A stretch of DNA of 64,000 bases from NCBI RefSeq assembly GCF_030272615.1, contig NC_081407.1, forward strand, positions 437,442,230 through 437,506,229. The letters are read 5' to 3'. Source of the stretch: Cryptomeria japonica. Taxonomy: Eukaryota; Streptophyta; Pinopsida; Cupressales; Cupressaceae. A model generated the notes under the pieces. It was not told the DNA's origin, made no database searches, and saw only the letters and a list, made by a program, of their open reading frames with translations. Made by a program: the position numbers and the translations under genes. Below are positions 56,601 to 64,000 of this stretch, piece by piece (the stretch's first letter is position 1; each line of letters starts with the position of its first letter).

Positions 56601-58837
56601 AGAAACATACAACTCAGGTAAGCAGCTACTCCTCCTTACGACACCTTCAACAAATAACACATTCCTCTCCCCTTATTCTCATATTTACCCTCTTACACTT
56701 CTCTTTCATATTGTTAAATTTTGTCTACCCACTTTGCAGGTCTCTGACTCTCTGCTACAATCTCAATACGAACACAACAAATGCCACTAGCTACAACTTT
56801 TACAGCATGAATTTTGACTCCACAAATTAAAAACAATCATATGTCTTCTTATTTCACAATTTCTATTTTGGAATTTCATCAGTTATGTAAAGCTGATCAA
56901 TACTCATTCAACTAAATACAATTATGTCAAGGCACTAAAAAATTCCATTCTCATATGTAACTACTTAAACATATTACACAACGTTAGTATGAATACAATT
57001 TGATTTATGTGAATTAATTGAACTCCCCTTCTGTGAATGCCGAATTCGCACATATGTTCAGTACATAGAAAAATTTAAATGCCATCTTTAAGTCTGCTTT
57101 GCAACTCTTTGTCTGCTCACTAGTTTTTTATAATTTTTGGATTAACTATTATGTATGTTTACCAATATCTTAACTTTCATACCCCAAAATGACTCATGCT
57201 AAACTAGAAAACATTTCTATCCACTTACATTATGTTGGTCTCAATGCTTTACTGTCCAACATTCTGGCATTTCCTTAAATTTTGGTGTTAGTAATTGAAA
57301 GCATTTTGCAGCTTTTCCAAGGTCTCAATGCTTTACTGTCCAGCATTCTGGCATTTCCTTTAATTTTGGAATGATTTTGGTATATTAAATTTCTCTTCCA
57401 CGAGTGTCGAACCATTTCTTTGCTAACAGAACAGATCATTTCACCCAATTCTAGGAGATCAAGGTCAAGCTATCCTTGTTAATTAAGGTTTCGAATCTAA
57501 TTGAGCGGAGTCCAACAAATATCCAAGTACTTTAGTATTGCTTAAAAGTGTCTTTTGAATAATACTTCGATAACAAGATGAATATTCTGTGCTTTTTTCA
57601 TTCCATTAAGTTCAACAGAGTTTCCTTTATAATTGTGATGAGCGCATCCTTGGCACCTATAGGTGCTACTGCTAATACGATTGTTTGTTGGATTATTGAA
57701 TTTTGTTGGGTCTTTTCTGGTAGTTAATCATATGCCAATTTCTTGCCAAAGGTCGCTATTAGCAGGGTTCCATGACCTTTTTTACATACTTTATGGCAAT
57801 AAGTTCTTGTGAACAACCCAAACATAGCAACCCCTTTATGGTGCCAATTTCATGCATGTTGGTAAGTTTTAATTTTTCTTTTGGAAGGAATTGATCAAGG
57901 AAGCATGAAGGTCTACAATTCCTACACAATTTGAACTGATTTCATACAGGATTTAAGGTCTTTAACTGACTTCACGATCAGAAGATTCCACAATTCAAGT
58001 ATATCATATACTTGGAAGTTACTCTATAAAGGGTATCAGGCACTTTTAGGCCTATGGGAAGTCTAGGATCACTGTGAAGGCAGTTTACTAATACTTTGTA
58101 CGTTGTTCTGTTTTTCACAAAATCAATAATTTGCCTTAGATTTTTGCATTTAATATATATACCATGTTTCTAAGAAGGCTATAAAATCAATAAATCTTTA
58201 TTCGCTGTGCATTTTTTTCAATTTAGATATATAAATCTATTACATCAATGTAGAAATTAATATAGTTTTGTTTTTTCCTCATAGATTTACTATCTGTCAT
58301 TCATCTCAAATTTCTATGCGAAAATTATTATACATTTTTCTTCAAAAATATATACAAATTCATTACAATATTATTACACCTTTGTTCAGTTATCTTTATA
58401 AATTTATTCCTGCAGATTGAAAAATGCAATGTTATTCAATGGTGGAACTTAAATGGTGAAACTCAATGAAAGTATAATGCTAAAATTAGTGGCTGATTGT
58501 CCTGGTTTAATCACTGGTTGAGCACCTGTATTGTATGATTCAAAAGATCTTTCATGATTATTTTCTGTAATGGGGACTAATTTTTCTACTGTTGATCACC
58601 TGTAACACACCTGTACTGCAATATTAGTAAGAAGAACGTGAGTCAATTAACAATTATATTTTAAGATTCCAAGTTATGTTTCACATTATGAGATGCTTAG
58701 CTTTAATGCATATTTAATTTAACATTTTAATTCCATCAATATTGGATATCACTTAATTTTACATTTATGCATTTGTTTATGTTAATGAATGTGCGTAAAT
58801 ACTAGAACTAACAAAATTCAGCTGAAAACATCACCAC
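56601..58837. other. No gene seen; probably includes the 3' end of the Helentron
   Basis: A donor-like CAG/GTAAGC near 56618 and acceptor TTTGCAG near 56740 could form a further intron of the RPA-like gene. Further on there is an 84-bp-period direct duplication (57237-57370) and ordinary AT-rich DNA. Confidence 0.5.
57237..57370. repeat. Direct duplication, 50-bp copies at 84-bp spacing
   Basis: GGTCTCAATGCTTTACTGTC starts both copies (57237 and 57321), which continue with CA(A/G)CATTCTGGCATTTCCTT and (A/T)AATTTTGG. Only two or three bases differ. Confidence 0.85.
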
Positions 58838-59300
58838 AATGATAGAATTTGCTTGGAAGATTCTCCAATCTTGTCAACAAATTCATTTCGTGCATATCCT
58901 ACAATCATCGCATTCCATGGAACCACATTTCTTTGGAGCATTTTGTCAAACAGTTCGTGTGGCTTGTCTATCATTTCACATGTCCCATACAATCAGTGTG
59001 AACACATTTATCTCAAAAAAACCTCCATCTTTTATGCTTTCATGGATGTCCATACCCTGTTCCAAAGCTCCCATTTGGCACAAGCTACGAGGATGGTGGC
59101 AAAGATTGCAGAGTCTAGCTTAACACCTGCCAATTGAATTTGCTTGAAGTTCCTAAACGCTTTTCACCGAATCTACCTTGTACATATCCTGCAATCAGTG
59201 TGAACACATTTATTTCAAGTGTTTTGTCAAACACGTCTAAGCTTCCACATTTCACATACATTGTCTACTAGAGCATTTCCATGGTGTGAGTTCTCTTGAT
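58838..59300 (-). pseudogene. PPR (pentatricopeptide repeat) protein pseudogene fragment
   Basis: Read on the minus strand, GNALVDN...C then, 3' of it, LAGVKLDSAIFATILVACAK (near 59105) and HELFDKMLQRNVVPWNAMIV followed by GYARNEF (near 58910) are unmistakable PPR repeat phrases of the plant PLS subfamily. These proteins bind organelle RNA for editing and processing. The pieces are in different frames with many stops, so the copy is long dead. Open frames on the plus strand at the same place are shadows. Fragments may reach back to about 59,660. Confidence 0.7.
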
Positions 59301-60008
59301 ATTGCATAACATATGACATTCTTGAAAAATATAGCAAATATATGCAAACTGTGGAAGAATACAAAAGGCATGCCAACTATTTGGCAAAATGTCTCAAAGA
59401 AATATGGTTTTGTCGAATGCCATGGTTTCCCTGCTCTACTCTACCTCTCACATTCTTACATTTTCTCCTTTACCTACCACACTCTCCACTCTCGGCAAGA
59501 ACATGACGCTCTGCGTCTCTTGTTCAATCTAGAACTCGTTAACTCAGAGATATTCTCCCACTACTCAAATATGTGGGCAAGCCTCCAAACTAGAAATTTA
59601 ATTTGCTCAAGAAAACTTCACGATTTTAGTGTGTTTTACGTTAACGAGAAGCAAAGTAAATGAAAAATGAAACTGAAATATCCATTACCTATATTCCAGC
59701 CTAAATAGCTAGTTGCCACGAAAATTATTTGTTTTCAAATTTTAGGAAAATTCCCAATTATATTAGCCAATCAAGATACAAAAAATAATTTTCATAATAT
59801 TACAATAGTATTTGGCGGCAGGTACTAATAATAACTAGCACTTCTATGTAGTGATATGTTGATATGATATTAAAAACTTAAAATGTATTTTAACATTGTA
59901 TAATTAATTATACAATCAAAAAAATCTCAATATGTATAATAATTAAAATATTAATATTTTTGGAGTGTTTTTTTTGTGAAATATCTTTGGAGAATAATTA
60001 AATATTAT
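59301..60008. other. No intact gene; includes a repeat end related to 25.15 kb
   Basis: The stretch near 59797-59835 (ATTACAATAGTATT, then GGCAGGTACTAATAATAA) matches the right edge of the candidate element at 23851-25205. Otherwise AT-rich DNA. Confidence 0.45.
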
Positions 60009-60023
60009 TATAATAATATGTTT
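60009..60023. repeat. 15-bp TSD, left copy, of the truncated LINE
   Basis: TTATAATAATATGTT, identical to 63654-63668. Confidence 0.85.
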
Positions 60024-60314
60024 TTGATATTAAAAGTAGCCAAAACAAGGAGGCTGACCCAAGTACAAAAAAAGAAAAATAGTGGCTAGCCAACTGTGAG
60101 CAGAGCAACAACAAAATCACAGCCCCCCAAACTTTCATTTATCAAAAACTTTAATCATTCTATGCATATTAACCAGGAAAATAAAAGTCTTAATTAAAGT
60201 ATGCCAAATAGGGCAACAGATAGTTAAGTCCAAGCATAACCAGAAACTAAAACTATAAGCCGATAGGCCACTAGGTCCAAACAAAAAACAAAAAACCCAA
60301 ACCATAGAAAACAA

Positions 60315-61695
60315 CTATTTCTTTTTTCCATGGCTCCTCTTGGGGAGGAGCTTCCTAGCCCATTCCTTGGTGAGGAATTTGAAGAGGTCCATGTAGTCTT
60401 CATCCTCCTTTGATTATGCTTTCCTGCAGAAGACACAGAGTGGTTGTCGAGTTGTACATAACATTCAGAGCAAACCTGGAGACGTCTTAGAGCTTGTTTT
60501 TAATGGCCTTCATTCTACTGGTGATTTCCTGCAAGTTTTTAAACATGCCCTCCACTTTCTTACCCAAGTCCACCAGTTTGCAATCCTCTTCCTCCTCTAT
60601 GTTTCTCACTTCCTCCACCACCATCATCTTATCAAACCTGAGAGTAGGGGATGAAGAGTTGGTCTGGGATTTGGGGTCGACATCTAGACTCGTGGAATTT
60701 TTAGGACTCTCAGAAGCATGGGTGGAGCTGACAGAGTGGGGGGTTGAGGTGGACTGAAATGAGGCCACATTGTCAGAAGGGATGTAATTCCTAGTTTCAT
60801 GGGATGAGGAGGGGTCCCTTAAGGATTTCTCAGGGGGTTTGGAGGTCAATCTCATAGAATGACAGGGAGTGTTAGCTTCATCCGTAATCTCCACATCAAA
60901 GTCAATTTCCTGAATTCTAACTTTCTTAAGGGGTTTAGCATCCTCTGAATAACTCTTTTTATTCTTCTTACTACAGGAGCCAAGTTCAGGCAGTCGAGGA
61001 GGGCTTATGTCAGGTTTATCAGCAACAATAACTAGGGGTTGGTTTTCAAGCACATTTTGGACAAAAATCGTGCGAGGGGGCAAAGGGCCAGGTGGAAATT
61101 GTAGAGGTGGAGGATAAGGCCTTGGTGCAGAATAGGAAAGTCCTTGCCTTTCTTCTTTGCTTCCGCAATAACTTTTATATTAGAGTCCATAGAGTGCAAC
61201 AAAAAAAGGAATGGAGATAAGATCTTTATTCCTAAGATGGTTAAGGAAAGGAAGGTGATAATAATAGAAGACCCCATACCGTTCTTCAAGGGTGAAATAT
61301 TTCATTATGATGTAGCAGACATCGTCCCAAGGTGGCAAAAGCTCTTCTCGGTTGAAGTCGCCTGCCCTCTTCATAGGGTTCTCCCCATCATAGAAAAATT
61401 GGTTCAGGCTGGTGGTGTCTGAAATGTGGCTTTGTTTCTTCCATTTCCTACCCTCCATGGATAGACCCGTCGACTGAGTGATCACCTCTTTGTTGATTTT
61501 GAATGAAATACCACCCATGGTAACCCTTCTATCCTCCTAGGAGGTGACGAACTACTTAGACAATCTCTCATCGTTTCCTTTCATGCTCTCCATAAATTTA
61601 TCTATCCCACCTTCCAAGCAGACAAACCACACCATCAGCTTGGCTTTAAGTTCATTTGTTTTGTCGGGTTCCAGTCTTAGTCTGTCACCCCCCAT
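60315..61695 (-). pseudogene. LINE ORF3, second copy (broken)
   Basis: The first block, MGGDRLRLEPDKTNELKAK then GGIDKFMESMKGNDERLSK, matches the start of ORF3 at 41811. The second block, MGGISFKINKEVITQSTGLS then MEGRKWKKQS, matches MGDQLVEIDEDLIAKATGLK. The third, MKYFTLEERYGVFYYYHLPF and LNHLRNKDLISIPFF, matches MRYITLDGRFTKVYGYHFFL and LNHFRHNDKVNFPYF. The C-terminal half (PPRTIFVQNVLENQ, VRIQEIDFDVEITDE, a serine-rich stretch, LGKKVEGMFKNLQEITSRM) continues to LFKFLTKEWARKLLPKRSHG near 60,330, as in the EXO70 insertion. At least four breaks are present. Function unknown. Confidence 0.75.
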
Positions 61696-62143
61696 GATCG
61701 TTTCTTCCAGCTTAGCAGAGTAAATGAGAAACACGGCAGCAAAGAAACAGAGCCGAACCAGAGCAGAGGCACAATCAAGAAGAAAACTTAGCCAACTCTA
61801 TAATAAAATCATGCAATAAACGTTGTGATTATTGCAAGTAGTATTTAAATAGATTTCACCATCACAAAATTTGTTACACTCGTGTGAATCATCAATCCAA
61901 CCAATGTGAGTTGGTCGAGCCCAGCTCTTGCCTTTATCGCCGCCAATGATATTTGTCCAGATGATAATTAGAAAATTTCCTTTCCCGATATCGGTCTTAC
62001 ATCGATAAATATCATCATTATCTAACCCCCTTTGTAACTGATGACAAGGCCATATGTAGCTACGTGGCAAGCCCAACCCATGATGGGCAGGTTTCCCCTC
62101 CAAATTTAAAATTTGAAAATTGGTTCTCTTCATCCGATGATAA

Positions 62144-63652
62144 TTATACGAGTTCATTATTAGACTTGGTTTTTTCTTTCTCCAAGATCTCCTTAGTGAT
62201 CATTGGCAATAGATTAGTGTTCCTCCAGCATCGTAAGCCATTTTGCAGCCTACCCACCGCAACCATAGAGTCAGCAGTCGCATTCCCTTCTCTGAAGATA
62301 TGACGGATGGTGAAATAGTCAAATTTAGCCAAAAACATTCTAGCATCCCTCAAAATAGAATCTATTTTCCAACAAGCAATAAATCTACCACTGACAGCTT
62401 CCACAATAACTTTAGAGTCATCTTCAATTTCCAGTTGTTTAATACCAATAGTAGTAGCAAATATCAAACCCCAAAGGAGAGCCATTCCCTCAGCTTGAGT
62501 GATAGTATGGTTCTTCAAGCTACCCACATAGGCTGCAACAGTATTCCCCTGGTGGTCATGGATGACTCCACCTCTCGCTTGGCGGGTATTTTGGGCCGAC
62601 CCATCAAAATTCAGTTTGTGCCAAGAGGGGTTTGGGGCTAACCATTTGGTCTTTTTTTTGTTGATTTTTGCTTTGTTGTTGAAGACTTTAAACTCCGGGG
62701 GGAGCTTTCATAGTTCATTTTTTTTATCAGTCGGGTTGGGAGGATTGGGGAGGGGGGTTTTCCACCTAGTCACTGATATATTATCCATAAGCATTTTGAA
62801 ACAATTGTAAAAAACTTTATCCGGGGGGGTTTCAACATCTCTAAAGATTCTGTTTTTTCTTTCTTTCTAGACACCCCAATAGATATGGGGAGGGATCTAC
62901 CTCCATAGCTGAAGAATCAGGGGGTGGTGGGAGGAAGGTGTCCATCTAGTAACAAACTGATGAATGTTATCCTGAAAAATCTATTAAATACCACATTTTT
63001 CGAGAGTAATGGTCCACAAGTGTCCAGCGAAGGGGCAGTGGATGAAAAGATGGTCAATAGTTTCCTCCTCAACTTTACATAAAATGCATATGTTGGGAAG
63101 TTGGAATCCCCTCCTTTTCAGATTGTCCTGAGTCAAGATTTTTCCATGCATAAGGGACCACCAGAAGAAGCTATTTTTTGGAATAAGATGTGAGTTCCAT
63201 ATCTTCCTCCAACATTCAACATCACCAGTGGGTCTCATGAGTTGTCTGTAAGCAAACTTGACCAAGAACTCCCCCAACTGGGTCCCCTTCTAAATGAATC
63301 TGTCCTCTTAGGGAGATAAGGGAACTTTGCACTCAAGTATAAGATCCTACAGATCAAGGGCAGTAGGTAACAAGTTAGGTCGATCAAAAAAGATCAGGGC
63401 TATGCTCTTCCATCTTCCTCTTCTCGGCACCATGTAGTCAACAATGTAATCACCAAAGTGCTCCTTTAGGGAATACATTATTTGGCAGAATTGAGATTCA
63501 GCCAGAGGTTTGTCATCCAACCAAGAGTCTTCCCAGAACCTAATCTTCCCGTCGTTCCCAATCTTCCACTTCAGTCCTTCTCTGATAACCGGCCTGAGTT
63601 TCAGGATGTTGTTCCATAATTTAGACCCATGAGGTAGGTCACCAGCACTCAA
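62144..63652 (-). pseudogene. LINE ORF2 C-terminal part: zf-RVT region and RNase H
   Basis: GSKLWNNILKLRP and GKIRFWEDSWLDDKPL match the post-RT region of the LINE at 43.3 kb. The zf-RVT block reads PKNSFFWWSLMHGK and CILCKVEEETIDHLFIHC. RNase H runs LNFDGSAQNT, TQAEGMALLWGL, IEDDSKVIVEAV and IFREGNATADSM, retaining all acidic active-site positions that I can identify. Stops and frame changes separate the blocks. The 5' truncation point coincides with the TSD at 63654. Confidence 0.8.
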
Positions 63653-63653
63653 G

Positions 63654-63668
63654 TTATAATAATATGTT
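63654..63668. repeat. 15-bp TSD, right copy, of the truncated LINE
   Basis: TTATAATAATATGTT, identical to 60009-60023. In element sense it begins AACATATT and is preceded by TAT. Confidence 0.85.
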
Positions 63669-63708
63669 ATAGAGATGGAACATTATTATTTTAAATTAAC
63701 TTAATATT

Positions 63709-64000
63709 GGGATGTTCCCGTAGCGCAACGATGGCTATGATGTCCTGTTCATAGGGCAAGACCGGTTCAAATCCCTGCAAGTGAACGTATTTTAGTGGCC
63801 CCACACATTGAAGATTAGGTTCTTGACAGGTGTGGCAACAGATTGCTGATGAGGCAAAGAGGTTTTGATGAATGGTGTAGAGGGAGGCCCATGAACTGAA
63901 GGCGCTCAAAAATTGTCGAGGTGTTAATGCCCCCATCTAATACAGACATAGGCATGGTGCAGGATACCGAATTACGGAGGGCAGCAGAGTGACAAGGGAG
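63709..64000 (+). mobile_element. tRNA-derived SINE, 5' end, running to or past the window edge
   Basis: The head has an RNA polymerase III A box, TAGCGCAACGATGG (63721-63734), and a nearly perfect B box, GGTTCAAATCC (63764-63774), 30 nt apart. The spacing is near that of a tRNA gene, but the sequence does not fold as a proper tRNA to my eye, and a non-tRNA body follows (from about 63780). This is the layout of a plant SINE. The 3' tail is not visible and no TSD could be tested. Confidence 0.6.

Larger units (their letters stand above)
49149..56800 (+). mobile_element. Helentron/Helitron2-type rolling-circle transposon (coding span; ends not defined)
   Basis: In one orientation lie an OTU protease, the Helitron N-terminal/Rep region with HUH motif and tyrosines, a PIF1-type helicase, an EEP (AP-endonuclease-like) domain and an RPA70-like gene. 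A Rep-helicase with an EEP endonuclease is the hallmark of the Helentron group, while RPA-like genes are known companions of plant Helitrons. The Rep-helicase has at least five breaks, so this copy is not autonomous now. The termini, hairpins and insertion dinucleotide could not be read with confidence; 49149 and 56800 only mark coding sequence. Confidence 0.82.
60024..63653 (-). mobile_element. 5'-truncated LINE with ORF2 C-terminus and ORF3, 3630 bp
   Basis: A perfect 15-bp TSD bounds the element. On the minus strand it starts in ORF2 just after the reverse transcriptase core, passes through the zf-RVT region and RNase H (ending at 62144), about 450 nt of spacer, and ORF3 (61695-60315), then about 290 nt of 3'UTR ending GGCTACTTTTAATATCAAA, without poly(A). 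It is the same overall plan as the LINE at 39927-47850, though clearly a different subfamily and more decayed. The 3'UTR matches the LINE tail inside EXO70. Confidence 0.85.

Noticed and set aside
49149-56800. Exact Helentron termini
   Set aside because: Several candidate TC starts, CTAG-like ends and hairpins exist in the flanks, but none stands out without comparison to other copies.
58839-59663. Plus-strand open frames of 94-116 codons
   Set aside because: The minus strand has clear PPR phrases over the same bases, so the plus frames are shadows of a PPR pseudogene.
63709-63780. A functional tRNA gene
   Set aside because: A and B boxes are present, but I could not form a proper acceptor stem and anticodon arm, and a SINE-like body follows.

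Overview
The window looks like nuclear DNA of a seed plant with a large, repeat-rich genome. A conifer-like gymnosperm is my best guess, an inference from the repeat content and gene spacing rather than from any marker gene. The DNA is AT-rich, real genes have GT-AG introns, and most recognisable coding sequence belongs to transposable elements. Recognisable host sequence is one apparently whole multi-exon gene (17.75-19.25 kb, minus), a candidate 53-residue two-exon gene (36.0-36.6 kb, minus), an EXO70 pseudogene (36.66-38.93 kb, minus) and a PPR pseudogene (58.84-59.30 kb, minus).

Layout. 1-7 kb: two copies of an ORF1-only retroposon (DUF4283 plus zinc knuckle), one cut by the window edge and one complete with 19-bp target-site duplications (TSDs), around an LTR-like block. 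7-12 kb: no gene seen; tandem repeats and a short TIR element. 12.15-16.35 kb: a hAT transposon with 8-bp TSDs and an apparently intact spliced 725-residue transposase. 17.75-23.4 kb: the host gene, possibly with a long 5'UTR intron holding an LTR fragment with its primer-binding site. 26.4-29.3 kb: a second LTR, a polypurine tract and two minisatellites. 29.3-34.1 kb: an old, decayed LINE. 36-39 kb: the small gene and the EXO70 pseudogene, the latter split by a 755-bp LINE tail. 39.9-47.85 kb: a young LINE with 19-bp TSDs. 49.1-56.8 kb: a Helentron/Helitron2-type rolling-circle element (OTU protease, Rep-helicase, EEP endonuclease) followed by an RPA70-like gene. 60.0-63.65 kb: a 5'-truncated LINE with 15-bp TSDs. 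63.7 kb to the end: a tRNA-derived SINE.

The most interesting system is a LINE family of L1 type with a third coding region (ORF3) between the RNase H end of ORF2 and the 3' terminus. Three insertions support it: the young LINE, the truncated LINE and the EXO70 insertion. In each, ORF3 or its C-terminal part lies inside perfect TSDs. The ORF1-only retroposon shares 3'-tail sequence with two of these insertions, and all four TSDs begin with AAC in element sense, as if one enzymatic machinery made them. I do not recognise the ORF3 protein. The second notable system is the Helentron, whose RPA-like gene is still open across four exons while its Rep-helicase has several breaks.
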